Assembly (NCBI RefSeq): GCF_021117345.1
Contig: NZ_CP088261.1
Location: 2,046,001-2,110,000, forward strand
DNA: 64,000 nucleotides
Reading direction: 5' to 3'
DNA from: Microbacterium sp. cx-55
Lineage (GTDB): Bacteria > Actinomycetota > Actinomycetes > Actinomycetales > Microbacteriaceae
The notes beneath the pieces were generated by a model. That model did no database searches. It was not told where the DNA came from and saw nothing but the letters and a program-made list of their open reading frames with translations. Below are positions 25,860-33,252 of the stretch, in pieces (position 1 is the first letter of the stretch; each line of letters begins with the position of its first letter). Made by a program: the position numbers and the translations under genes.

Positions 25860-27062
25860 ATGCGAACCCCGAGCGGTACGTGGCGACGCGTCGCCACGGG
25901 TGCGGGCCTCGTCGGCCCCGACGGAAAGACAGCCCCCACCATCTTCGCCGAGATGAGTGCCCTGGCGGCCGAAACCGGCGCGGTGAACCTCGGGCAAGGC
26001 TGTCCTGACGAAGACGGACCGGCGGCCGTGCGGGAAGCCGCCCGCGACGCGATCTCGGCGGGCGCGAACCAGTACCCGCCGGGCAGGGGCATCCCCGATC
26101 TGCGCCTCGCGATCTCCGAGCATCAGCAGCGGTTCTACGGGTTGACAGCCGACCCTGACCGAGAAGTTCTCGTCACCGCTGGCGCGACCGAGGCGCTGGC
26201 CGCGACGATCCTCGCTCTGGTCGACGGCCCTGACGACGAGGTCGTCGTCTTCGAACCCTTCTACGACGAGTACGCGGCGGTCGTGGCACTCGCGGGCGCA
26301 CGGCTGGTCACCATCCCGCTGCGCTGGCCCGATTTCCAGCCCGACCTCGATGAGTTGCGCGCGGCGGTCACCGATCGCACCCGGCTCATCATCGTCAACG
26401 ATCCGCACAATCCCACCGGCACGGTCTTCGCCGACGAGGTGCGCCACGAGATCGCTCGTCTCGCCGATCGGCACGACGCGATCATCGTGACCGATGAGGT
26501 CTACGAGCACCTCGTGTTCGACGGTCGCACGCACGTTCCGATCGCCACGATCCCCGAGGCCGCACCGCGCACCGTGACCATTTCGTCCGCCGGCAAGACG
26601 TTCGCCGCCACGGGCTGGAAGATCGGCTGGGCGACGGGTCCGGCGGAACTCATCGACGCCATCCTCACGGTCAAGCAGTTCCTGACCTACGTGAACGGCG
26701 CCCCGTTCCAGCCCGCGATCGCGGTCGGTCTGCGACTCGGCGACGACTTCTTCGCCGGCATCGCCACGACCCTGCAGCGCAAGCGCGATCTGCTTCTGTC
26801 GGGGCTCACGGAGGCGGGCTTCGGCGTTTCCCGGCCCGGTGGCTCGTACTTCGCGGTGGCGGATGCGGCGCCCCTCGGTGCGACCGATGCGCACGAGTTC
26901 TGCCGCGCGCTGCCCGCGCGGGCCGGGGTGGTCGCCATCCCGCTCACCGCGTTCGTGCTGCCCGCGCACCGCGCGGAATTCGCGACACTCGTCCGTTTCG
27001 CCGCGTGCAAACGAGAAGACGTCCTGGCCGAAGCCGCTCGCCGCCTCGCCACCCTGCGCTGA
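25860..27062 (+). CDS. dapC: PLP-dependent aminotransferase, DapC-like
   Basis: A 400-residue class I/II aminotransferase. It has FAEMSALAAETGAVNLGQG near the N-terminus, the NDPHNPTG loop near residue 180 and the PLP lysine in SSAGKTFAATGWK (~248). Overall it strongly resembles the M. tuberculosis Rv0858c type, annotated as N-succinyldiaminopimelate aminotransferase of lysine and peptidoglycan synthesis. That assignment is from memory of the family, and kynurenine-type transaminases are close relatives. The ATG at 25860 is chosen over an open upstream frame because TAACCT (25847-25852) sits seven bases before it. Confidence 0.85.
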   Translation: MRTPSGTWRRVATGAGLVGPDGKTAPTIFAEMSALAAETGAVNLGQGCPDEDGPAAVREAARDAISAGANQYPPGRGIPDLRLAISEHQQRFYGLTADPDREVLVTAGATEALAATILALVDGPDDEVVVFEPFYDEYAAVVALAGARLVTIPLRWPDFQPDLDELRAAVTDRTRLIIVNDPHNPTGTVFADEVRHEIARLADRHDAIIVTDEVYEHLVFDGRTHVPIATIPEAAPRTVTISSAGKTFAATGWKIGWATGPAELIDAILTVKQFLTYVNGAPFQPAIAVGLRLGDDFFAGIATTLQRKRDLLLSGLTEAGFGVSRPGGSYFAVADAAPLGATDAHEFCRALPARAGVVAIPLTAFVLPAHRAEFATLVRFAACKREDVLAEAARRLATLR

Positions 27063-27110
27063 CCTCGCCCGCCGCCGCGCGCCGTTCGGTTCTCGCCTCG
27101 CGCGCTACTT

Positions 27111-27150
27111 TTCTGCTCCCGCGCTTCAGATCTGTGGCGCGGGAGCAGAA
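27111..27150. terminator. Bidirectional terminator-like hairpin between convergent genes
   Basis: TTCTGCTCCCGCGC (27111-27124) and GCGCGGGAGCAGAA (27137-27150) form a 14-bp perfect stem with a 12-base loop, with further partial pairing outward (GCGCGC on both sides). It lies between dapC (+) and the nitrilase gene (-), the expected place for a shared terminator. The flanks are only weakly T/A-rich (ACTTT and ATAAT). Confidence 0.65.
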
Positions 27151-27231
27151 TAATGGCGCGCGCCGAACTGGCCCCATGAGCGGGCGCACCTCGAGCGGCT
27201 CACGGGTGAGCGCTGAGCACGGGGTCGTGGG

Positions 27232-28032
27232 TCACGACTTGGGGCGCACCTCGTAGCGCCGCAGCGCCAACGCGGGATTGAGGCGACGGATGCGGTCGAG
27301 CTCGCCCGCATCCAGCACCGCCACCGCGACACCGGTCGCCGTGCCGATCGTGGCGAGCGCGACGCCCTGCGGATCGATGATGGTCGAACCGCCCACCCCG
27401 AGGGGCGGCGGATGATCGGCCGCGGCGACGTAGGCGGTGTTCTCGATGGCCCGAGCATGGAGCAGTGTCGTCCACTGCGCTTCCTTCAACGGGCCGCGCA
27501 CCCACTCCGCCGGCACCAGGAAGGCCTGGGCACCCGCGTCGACCAACCGTCGGGCCGCCTCGGGGAACCGCAGGTCGTAGCAGGTCATGATCCCGAGGGC
27601 GATGCCGTCGACGGTGAACACCTCGGGCTCATCGAGCGCCCCGGGAGCGATCCACTCCGACTCCCGCTGCCCGTAGGCGTCGTACAGGTGCTGTTTGCGG
27701 TACCGCGCGAGTACCCCGGATCCGTCGACCGCGACGACGGTGTTGTGCACGCGCCGCCCATCATCGGCCGCCTCCACGAGTCCCGCGACGACGGTGATGT
27801 CATCACGGGCGGCGATGCGCGCGAGGCGACGTGTGAAGGGACCGTCGACGGCCTCCGCGTGAGCACGCAGGTCGTGGTCGAAGGGATCGGTGAAGTAACT
27901 CGCATACTCGGGGAAGACGACGACCCGCGCCCCCCGCTGTGCAGCGTCGGATGCGAGCACGTCGATCGCCTCGAGGTTCGCTGCGCGGTCCGCCGTGGGA
28001 GCGAACTGGGCGACCGCAAGAACGAGAGTCAT
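27232..28032 (-). CDS. Carbon-nitrogen hydrolase (nitrilase superfamily)
   Basis: A 266-residue amidase-type enzyme of the nitrilase superfamily with all three catalytic residues visible: Glu in VFPEYASYF (~42), Lys in YRKQHLYDAYG (~112) and Cys in IMTCYDLRFPE (~148). The length matches single-domain omega-amidase or Nit-type enzymes, which repair deaminated glutathione or hydrolyse omega-amides. The substrate cannot be fixed from sequence. The ATG at 28032 has a GGAGGATG Shine-Dalgarno region. It ends near a strong hairpin shared with the convergent aminotransferase. Confidence 0.9.
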   Translation of the reverse strand: MTLVLAVAQFAPTADRAANLEAIDVLASDAAQRGARVVVFPEYASYFTDPFDHDLRAHAEAVDGPFTRRLARIAARDDITVVAGLVEAADDGRRVHNTVVAVDGSGVLARYRKQHLYDAYGQRESEWIAPGALDEPEVFTVDGIALGIMTCYDLRFPEAARRLVDAGAQAFLVPAEWVRGPLKEAQWTTLLHARAIENTAYVAAADHPPPLGVGGSTIIDPQGVALATIGTATGVAVAVLDAGELDRIRRLNPALALRRYEVRPKS

Positions 28033-28097
28033 CCGCACATCCTCCCGCGTCGGCGGATGCGGCGGCAACCGCGGAAAAACAGCGATCCCGGTCTCGA

Positions 28098-28127
28098 TTG
28101 GACGAGTCCCGAAACCCATGCTAGGTT
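28098..28127 (+). promoter_or_regulatory. Promoter of tRNA-fMet
   Basis: A -35 box TTGGAC (28098-28103) and a -10 box TAGGTT (28122-28127) with an 18-base spacer precede the tRNA gene, whose first base is at 28140. The arrangement and distance fit a housekeeping sigma promoter for a stable RNA. Confidence 0.6.
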
Positions 28128-28139
28128 TATCTCTTGTGC

Positions 28140-28213
28140 CGCGGGGTGGAGCAGTTCGGTAGCTCGCTGGGCTCATAACCCAGAGGTCGCAGGTTCAAAT
28201 CCTGTCCCCGCAA
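28140..28213 (+). tRNA. Initiator tRNA-fMet (CAT)
   Basis: A 74-base cloverleaf with anticodon CAT. It shows both initiator features: an unpaired C1:A72 at the end of the acceptor stem (CGCGGGG against CCCCGCA) and three consecutive G-C pairs closing the anticodon loop (GGG...CCC around CTCATAA). D arm, variable loop AGGTC and T arm (GCAGG-TTCAAAT-CCTGT) are all regular. CCA is not encoded. Its 3' 35 bases plus the following terminator are duplicated at 30081-30160, marking it as the attachment site of a small integrated element. Confidence 0.97.
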
Positions 28214-28258
28214 CAAAAGAAAGGCCCCGGATCCTCGTGATCCGGGGCCTTTTGCATG
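28179..28258 (+). repeat. attL: left copy of the 80-bp direct repeat
   Basis: The 80 bases from the 3' side of the tRNA-fMet anticodon stem through the T arm, acceptor stem and terminator are repeated without a mismatch at 30081-30160. This copy is continuous with the complete tRNA gene. Site-specific integrases of islands and phages typically recombine within tRNA 3' halves and leave such identical flanks, so this is read as the tRNA-side attachment site. Confidence 0.85.
28219..28253 (+). terminator. Intrinsic terminator of tRNA-fMet
   Basis: AAAGGCCCCGGATC (28220-28233) pairs with GATCCGGGGCCTTT around the loop CTCGT and ends in a T run (28250-28253). This is a textbook rho-independent terminator six bases after the tRNA. 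An identical copy lies at the right end of the insert (30122-30155). Confidence 0.9.
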
Positions 28259-28475
28259 CGCGAGGTCCGCGACATCCGACTTCTCCGACGACGTCGCGCC
28301 TAGCGAACGCCTGGCCAGCCGGACCGTGATCGTCTTGCGGCGGGATGCCGATGTGCACGCGGTGAGATGTCCAAAGGCTCGCACTCCAGCACGCCATACG
28401 ACGTCCCCCAAACGTCCTACAGACGACGCAGCAGGAAGTTCTTAAGGTGGCTCGAGGTACGGGGCCGCAGAAGAC

Positions 28476-29142
28476 ATGGGGGCGACATTGGTCGTGTTTT
28501 CGGTTGATCCGGAGGCGCTGCGCGCTGCGGCGGGTCAGGTGCAGGCGACATCCGATCGGACGGACTCTCCGCAGTGGGCCGTAGACGGGAATCTGGGGCA
28601 CCCGGGGCTCGCTGAGGCGGCGAGTGCTTTCGCGGCGAAGTCGTCAGACGCCTGGGCGGCGCATTCGGAGGAGCTGGAAAGCATTGCTCAGCGGCTTCGG
28701 TCGAGTGCGGAGATCTACGAACGCCGCAGACGCCATCCGTTCTGCCAGCACCAACATCGGCGTTCCCGCGGTGAATTGGACGACACTCGGGGTCCTCGGC
28801 ACGCTCGCGACGAACCTCGCGAACAGCGCTGTGCAACGGGCGACGCTGACCGCGCTCGCGGACCTCGCCTCACGCGACCCCGCAGAACTCAGAGCCTTCC
28901 TTGACGAACATCCGGCGCTGGCATCCCAGTTCAGCAAATACCCGCCGGCCCCGGAGTCCGTGAGTGAGTGGTGGGCGTCCGTCAACGACCCCGCAGCCCA
29001 GCAGGCATTGGTCTCCGCCGCACCCGTCATCCTCGGCTCGCTAGGCGGCTTGCCCCCTCTCGTGCGTGTCGCGGGTGCCAGCAGCCGAGTCGAGAACCAG
29101 TCAGCTCTCCGCGACATCCTGCTCGCGGTGAAGGCTGGGTAG
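28476..29142 (+). pseudogene. Frameshifted WXG100-like / DUF1023-type N-terminal region
   Basis: Two frames together make one recognisable protein. From the ATG at 28476 the first frame encodes a helical WXG100/ESX-associated-type domain (starting MGATLVVFSVDPEALRAAAG) to IYE near 28721. The similarity then continues in the +1 frame (NAADAIRSASTNIG... to the TGA-type stop at 29142). The second part ends with a WWASVNDPAAQQALVSAAP / LGGLPPLVR region, which resembles the segment just before the hydrolase domain of actinobacterial DUF1023 alpha/beta hydrolases. The hydrolase itself is absent. It could be a broken effector or two once-overlapping genes fused by an indel near 28719-28722. Confidence 0.6.
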
Positions 29143-29151
29143 GCTGACGAG

Positions 29152-29673
29152 ATGAGTTCACGGAGAGCAGTGGTCGCCGTGATCGCATTGGCGAGTGCGC
29201 TGTTGCTGTCTGCTTGCACCGGCGGAAAGGACAACGTGGACGACGCCTACGACGTAGACGAAGCACTTTCGGTTGTTGACGCAAAGCAGACGACACAGGC
29301 CATGGAACTTGAGCTCGCGGCTCTCGTTCCCCAAGACGCGATTGCATCCATCGATCAGAACGACGTCGGCGTTTTCCTGGGCTGTGGACCTGATCGAGCA
29401 GTTCAGTGGGCCGGCCACACGATGGTGTTCCTTCAGGGTGAGGTGGATACGGCAGCGATCGTCGACTACGCGGTCGCAAAGTACGCGAGCAACGACCCGT
29501 ACACCGCAGTTCTAGAGACCGCAGTGGACGGCTCACCGTCTGCTCACGTGCTCGGACCCCACGGATCAGGCTGGCTGATGACGCCCAGCACAGACCTCAC
29601 ACAAATCGAGATCCTCTCGTTTTCGCCGTGCTTCCGATTGCCTGATGACATTCACCCGAGCGACAAGTACTGA
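29152..29673 (+). CDS. Small lipoprotein of unknown function in the tRNA-fMet island
   Basis: A 173-residue secreted lipoprotein. The signal peptide has a basic start (MSSRRAV), a hydrophobic core (VIALASALLL) and the lipobox LLSAC with Cys at residue 22. The mature part is acidic with a few cysteines (FLGCGPD, SFSPC) that could form a disulphide. It starts ten bases after the broken WXG100/DUF1023 gene and is followed by a WXG100 gene. In comparable type VII secretion toxin cassettes a lipoprotein sometimes serves as the immunity or accessory factor. That role is a guess here. Confidence 0.7.
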   Translation: MSSRRAVVAVIALASALLLSACTGGKDNVDDAYDVDEALSVVDAKQTTQAMELELAALVPQDAIASIDQNDVGVFLGCGPDRAVQWAGHTMVFLQGEVDTAAIVDYAVAKYASNDPYTAVLETAVDGSPSAHVLGPHGSGWLMTPSTDLTQIEILSFSPCFRLPDDIHPSDKY

Positions 29674-29706
29674 CGGAAACCCCGGAACACCGCGGAAGAG
29701 TGACGC

Positions 29707-29994
29707 ATGACCATCTCATTCGACGACGGGCGGCACGAAGCGTTTGTCCATGCACTCGGAGCTGCCGTCGCTGCCATGCAGACGTACCTCGAAGAACTCG
29801 AACAGGAAGTGACCGGGCTTCGTGCCGACTGGGACGGGGCTGCGTCTGCCGCCTACGGCGAGGCCCAGGGCAAGTGGTCGGCGGCCATGAAGGAACTCAG
29901 CGCCGCCATCAAACGTGCGCGAGATGGTGCGTCGTCAGCCGGAGCCTTGCTCGTGTCCGCAGAGACCACCGTCCGCGACCTCTGGAGCGAATGA
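29707..29994 (+). CDS. WXG100 family protein (type VII secretion target)
   Basis: A 95-residue all-helical protein of the ESAT-6/WXG100 size. The helix-turn-helix WXG is present as ADWDGAAS near residue 45, followed by AAYGEAQGKW. Such proteins form helical-hairpin dimers exported by ESX/type VII systems, often as partners of a larger effector. No ESX core gene (EccC, EccD) is in the window, so any secretion depends on a system elsewhere. The start is ATG at 29707 following AAGAGTGACGC. It is the last intact gene before the right attachment repeat. Confidence 0.75.
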   Translation: MTISFDDGRHEAFVHALGAAVAAMQTYLEELEQEVTGLRADWDGAASAAYGEAQGKWSAAMKELSAAIKRARDGASSAGALLVSAETTVRDLWSE

Positions 29995-30080
29995 TCACTC
30001 TCGCACGTCAGGGCCAGTATCAGTCATAACCTGATCGCCAGCAGCCGGGCCGAGAATCAGTCGGCACTGTGTGACTTAAC

Positions 30081-30160
30081 CCCAGAGGTCGCAGGTTCAA
30101 ATCCTGTCCCCGCAACAAAAGAAAGGCCCCGGATCCTCGTGATCCGGGGCCTTTTGCATG
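30081..30160 (+). repeat. attR: right copy of the 80-bp direct repeat
   Basis: It is identical to 28179-28258 over 80 bases, including the tRNA-fMet 3' part and its terminator hairpin (30122-30155). The 5' half of a tRNA is missing here (upstream is gene-remnant sequence), so this copy is not a functional tRNA. It marks the far end of the inserted segment and the resumption of host sequence. Confidence 0.85.
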
Positions 30161-30216
30161 TCCCTGCGCGCTATTCGCGGCCCGTCGCCCGCGGCGAGTC
30201 ACGCAACCGCGCCACC

Positions 30217-30690
30217 TCAGAGATCGGGGTCGATCGCGGCCGAGAGACGCTCGAGAAACCCGGAAACGATGGCGAGGTCGGATGCGGAGAACTCCTCCGC
30301 CACCCCGCGCATGGCTCCGACGCTGTCGCGGAAGTGAAGGCGGAACTCGCTCCGCGACTTCTCGGTGAGCGCGATCAGGCGCGCACGACCATCGCGAGGA
30401 TGCGGCTGCCGCACCACGTGCCCCGTCTCGGCCAGCCGGTCGATCAGCTTCGTGGTCGATGCGGTCGAGATCCGCAAGTGGCGAGCGATGTCGTGGGGGC
30501 TCACGGCTTGATCCCGCTGCTCACGGATGATCAGCATCCGGAGGGCGGCGAGGTCGGTCGCGTTCATGTCCATGTCGCCCTTCATGCCGCTGTACATGCG
30601 TTCCATCGCATCGCTGAAGGCACGGACGGCGTAGAGCACGCGCAGCGTTTCGGCATCCTGAGACGGCACCTCGCCGGGGGATCCGGTCAT
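30217..30690 (-). CDS. MarR family regulator, probable carotenoid repressor
   Basis: A 157-residue winged-helix regulator. The DNA-binding segment spans about residues 40-110, with SPHDIARHLRISTASTTKLI as helix-turn-helix, LAETGHVVRQPHPRDGR as the wing, and N- and C-terminal dimer helices. It is divergent from the idi-crt operon and shares a 74-base intergenic region with a near-perfect palindrome. This is the same arrangement as CrtR in Corynebacterium glutamicum, a MarR-type repressor of its crt operon that is relieved by prenyl diphosphates such as GGPP. By analogy this protein is probably the local CrtR. A GGAGG Shine-Dalgarno precedes the ATG. Confidence 0.85.
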   Translation of the reverse strand: MTGSPGEVPSQDAETLRVLYAVRAFSDAMERMYSGMKGDMDMNATDLAALRMLIIREQRDQAVSPHDIARHLRISTASTTKLIDRLAETGHVVRQPHPRDGRARLIALTEKSRSEFRLHFRDSVGAMRGVAEEFSASDLAIVSGFLERLSAAIDPDL

Positions 30691-30734
30691 GTGGACACCT
30701 CCTAGCGCCGTGGGTAATATCGTTCAGAGCAGGA

Positions 30735-30753
30735 TAGCTAGCTAAGCTAGCAA
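30735..30753 (+). promoter_or_regulatory. Candidate MarR/CrtR operator, 19-bp palindrome
   Basis: TAGCTAGCTAAGCTAGCAA is a near-perfect palindrome (mismatched only at positions 2, 10 and 18). It lies between the divergent MarR gene and idi, directly before the idi Shine-Dalgarno (GGAGG, 30756-30760). It is AT-richer than its surroundings and includes TAAGCT (30743-30748), a possible -10 for idi. This is the obvious binding site for the divergent regulator. Confidence 0.65.
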
Positions 30754-30764
30754 AGGGAGGTCCG

Positions 30765-31319
30765 ATGCTCGAGAACGAATATGTTGTTCTCCTCGATGAC
30801 GAGGCACACGCGATCGGAACCGCTCCGAAGATTAGCGTGCACGACTCCGACACGCCTCTGCACCTCGCATTCTCGTGCCACGTGCGCAACGACGCGGGGC
30901 AGGTTCTCGTGACCCGCCGGGCGCTGCACAAGCGCACCTGGCCCGGCGTCTGGACCAACAGCTTCTGCGGACACCCGCAGCCGGGTGAATCGATGACGGA
31001 TGCGGTCCACCGCCGCGCCGAGTTCGAACTCCGTCTCTCTCTGCACGGCCTTGAGCTCGCCCTCCCCGACTTCCGGTACCGGGCCGTCGACGCCAGCGGC
31101 ATCGTCGAGAACGAGGTGTGCCCCGTCTACGTCGCACATATGGACGCCGATCCGACACCCAACCCCGACGAGGTGGTCGACTTCCGCTGGGTTGATCCCC
31201 CCGAGCTGGCCGCCGCGCTCCGCGCGACGCCCTGGGCCTTCAGCCCGTGGCTCGTACTGCAGGCCGCGCAGCTCGACTTCTTCGCGGCCGGCCACACAAC
31301 CGCGCGGGTGGGCTCGTGA
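30765..31319 (+). CDS. idi: Isopentenyl-diphosphate isomerase, type I
   Basis: A 184-residue Nudix-fold enzyme that interconverts IPP and DMAPP and supplies the starter for the carotenoid pathway. The catalytic Cys is in NSFCGHP (~67) and the catalytic Glu in VENEVCPVY (~116). RRALHKRTWPGVWTN and the degenerate Nudix helix (AVHRRAEFELRL) match the type I family. A strong GGAGG Shine-Dalgarno precedes the ATG. It is the first gene of the crt operon and its TGA overlaps the crtE GTG by GTGA. Confidence 0.95.
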   Translation: MLENEYVVLLDDEAHAIGTAPKISVHDSDTPLHLAFSCHVRNDAGQVLVTRRALHKRTWPGVWTNSFCGHPQPGESMTDAVHRRAEFELRLSLHGLELALPDFRYRAVDASGIVENEVCPVYVAHMDADPTPNPDEVVDFRWVDPPELAAALRATPWAFSPWLVLQAAQLDFFAAGHTTARVGS

Positions 31320-32374
31320 TCCGCAACGTCTCCCCCGAAGCGCACGCCGGCATCGACGCGGCGATCGACGAAGCCGTCGGCCGCATCCGTCTGCGCGCCC
31401 CCGAACTGGGCGACGCGTACGGAGCATTGGCGGATGCGGTCAGCCGCGCCGCGAGCGGCGGCAAGCGGTTCCGCCCGGCGCTGGTGATCGCGAGCTTCCA
31501 CGCGTTCGGCGGACGACTCGAGGACACACCCGCCGTCTTTCCCGTTGCCGCGTCGTTCGAACTGCTGCACACGGCGTTCGTCGTGCACGACGACGTGATC
31601 GACCACGACGTGGAGCGCCGCGGCGTGCCGAACATCGCCGGAGAGTTCCGCGCCCGCGGAGCCCGCGGAGGCGCCGACGCGTCGGCTGCTGCCGACCTCG
31701 GCGCGGCCGCCGCGATCCTCGGCGGCGACCTGTTGCTCTACGAAGCGACCCGTCTGGTCGCCCTCGCCGACGTGCGCGCCGACCGGCGCGCCGCACTCAT
31801 GGCCCTCTTCGATGACGCCGTCGTCGTTTCGGCCGCGGGCGAGCTCGCCGATGTCGAGAACGCGATCACCCGCCACGACTCCCCAGCCGACTCGCTGATG
31901 GCTGCCGCGCACGACAAGACGGCCGTGTACTCGTTCGCCGCCCCGCTTCGGGCGGGCGCACTGCTGGCCGGCGCAAGCGACGACGAACTCGAGGCGCTCC
32001 GCGCGAGCGGCGGCCGCCTCGGACTCGCATATCAACTCGTCGACGACCTGATCGGCGCGTTCGGAACGTCGGATCAGGCCGGTCGCGATGCCGGCGGCGA
32101 CCTGCGCGAGGCCAAGCGCACACCGCTCATCGCGCTCGCCGAGCAGAGCCCGTCGTGGCAGACGGTCAGCGACGCCCTCGCGCTCGCGCGGACGGGCCCG
32201 GTGGCCGTGCTCGAGGCACAGCGCGTGCTGCACGAGAGCGGCGCGCGCGAGCGCCTGTTGCAGCTCATCGACGATACGCTCGACGAAGCGCGCGCCCGCG
32301 CGGACGGCCTGCCCCCCGCGGCCTCAGCCCTCGTGCGCGACATCGCCGACCGAATCGGAGAACGCATCCCGTGA
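31316..32374 (+). CDS. crtE: Geranylgeranyl diphosphate synthase
   Basis: A 352-residue trans-prenyltransferase that makes C20 GGPP from IPP. It has GGKRFRPALVIAS (substrate-binding KRxRP near 50), the first Asp-rich motif HDDVIDHD (near 93), and the second Asp-rich region YQLVDDLIGAFG (near 240, in the DDLxGxFG form usual in actinobacteria). A GADASAAADLGAAAA spacer lies between them. The GTG start at 31316 overlaps the idi stop by four bases, and no separate promoter is seen. The gene ends with a GTGA overlap to crtB. Confidence 0.94.
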   Translation: MIRNVSPEAHAGIDAAIDEAVGRIRLRAPELGDAYGALADAVSRAASGGKRFRPALVIASFHAFGGRLEDTPAVFPVAASFELLHTAFVVHDDVIDHDVERRGVPNIAGEFRARGARGGADASAAADLGAAAAILGGDLLLYEATRLVALADVRADRRAALMALFDDAVVVSAAGELADVENAITRHDSPADSLMAAAHDKTAVYSFAAPLRAGALLAGASDDELEALRASGGRLGLAYQLVDDLIGAFGTSDQAGRDAGGDLREAKRTPLIALAEQSPSWQTVSDALALARTGPVAVLEAQRVLHESGARERLLQLIDDTLDEARARADGLPPAASALVRDIADRIGERIP

Positions 32375-33252
32375 GCCCCCGACGCGACGCCGAACCGACG
32401 GGGCTGTCGCTGTACGACCGCACCGCGGTGACCGCGGCAGCATCCGTCATCCGCGCGTACTCGACCTCGTTCTCGCTCGCTACCCGCCTGCTCGGACCGC
32501 GGCCTCGGCCGCACGTCCGCAACGTCTACGCGCTCGTCCGAATCGCCGACGAGATCGTCGACGGTCCGGCGCGGGAGGCGGGCCTCGACGAAACGCAGCA
32601 ACGGCACGCTCTCGACATGCTGGAGCAGGAAACGGCGGATGCGGTGCGCACCGGTTTCAGCACGAACCTCGTGGTGCACGCCTTCGCGGCAACGGCACGT
32701 GAGTGCGGCATCGGTGCCGACCTCACGGCCCCGTTCTTCGCGTCGATGCGCACCGACATCTCCACCCTGAGCCACGACGACGCCTCGCACGATGCCTACG
32801 TCTACGGCTCGGCGGAGGTCGTAGGGCTCATGTGCCTCGCCGTCTTCCACAACGCCGGAGCGGCGCACCCGGTCCCGCCCCCCGCACACGTCGTCACCGG
32901 GGCGCGCGCCCTCGGCCGCGCGTTCCAGGACGTCAACTTCCTCCGCGACCTCGACCACGACGCGAGTGCGCTCGGTCGCGACTACCTTGCCGTGGATGAT
33001 CAGGAAAGGACGCGAACGGATGTGCTCGATCGGATCGATGCCGACCTCGCGGCGGCCGCAGCGGTGATTCCCGAACTGCCTGCGGACTGCCGACGCGCCG
33101 TGACCGCGGCGCACGACCTCTTCGCCGCCCTGTCGGAACGCCTGCGCCGCGCGACCCCCGGTGCACCGCGCGTGCGGGTGCCATCGTCGCAGAAGGCTCA
33201 GCTCGCCGCACACGCCTGGCTCGGCGGCGCACCGCGCGGAGCCCGCTCGTGA
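32371..33252 (+). CDS. crtB: Phytoene synthase
   Basis: A 293-residue squalene/phytoene synthase-type enzyme that condenses two GGPP to phytoene. The first Asp motif is RIADEIVDG (~55) and the second is QDVNFLRDLDHDA (~190), followed by GRDYL. Both metal sites are intact. The N-terminal YSTSFSLATRLL (near 30) is typical of bacterial CrtB. The GTG at 32371 overlaps the crtE stop. Confidence 0.95.
   Translation: MSPRRDAEPTGLSLYDRTAVTAAASVIRAYSTSFSLATRLLGPRPRPHVRNVYALVRIADEIVDGPAREAGLDETQQRHALDMLEQETADAVRTGFSTNLVVHAFAATARECGIGADLTAPFFASMRTDISTLSHDDASHDAYVYGSAEVVGLMCLAVFHNAGAAHPVPPPAHVVTGARALGRAFQDVNFLRDLDHDASALGRDYLAVDDQERTRTDVLDRIDADLAAAAAVIPELPADCRRAVTAAHDLFAALSERLRRATPGAPRVRVPSSQKAQLAAHAWLGGAPRGARS

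Larger units (their letters stand above)
28259..30080 (+). mobile_element. Integrase-less mini-island at tRNA-fMet (type VII secretion cargo)
   Basis: A 1.8-kb segment bounded by the 80-bp direct repeats. It contains a frameshifted WXG100/DUF1023-type gene, a lipoprotein gene and a WXG100 gene, and no integrase, transposase or excisionase frame. The base composition is somewhat less GC-rich than the flanks. The last bases before the right repeat (about 30035-30078) read ASSRAENQSALCDL. They match the end of the frameshifted gene (ASSRVENQSALRDI), so another copy of that gene family was once here and has been cut away. It looks like a deletion remnant of a larger island. Confidence 0.7.

Noticed and set aside
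28259..28475. A promoter or small gene between attL and the first island gene
   Set aside because: No convincing -35/-10 pair or ribosome-binding site with a frame was found. The stretch is annotated only as part of the island.
30081..30117. A second tRNA-like sequence after the island
   Set aside because: Only the 3' half is present. No D arm, anticodon loop or acceptor 5' strand exists upstream, so it is the attachment-site copy and not a tRNA gene.
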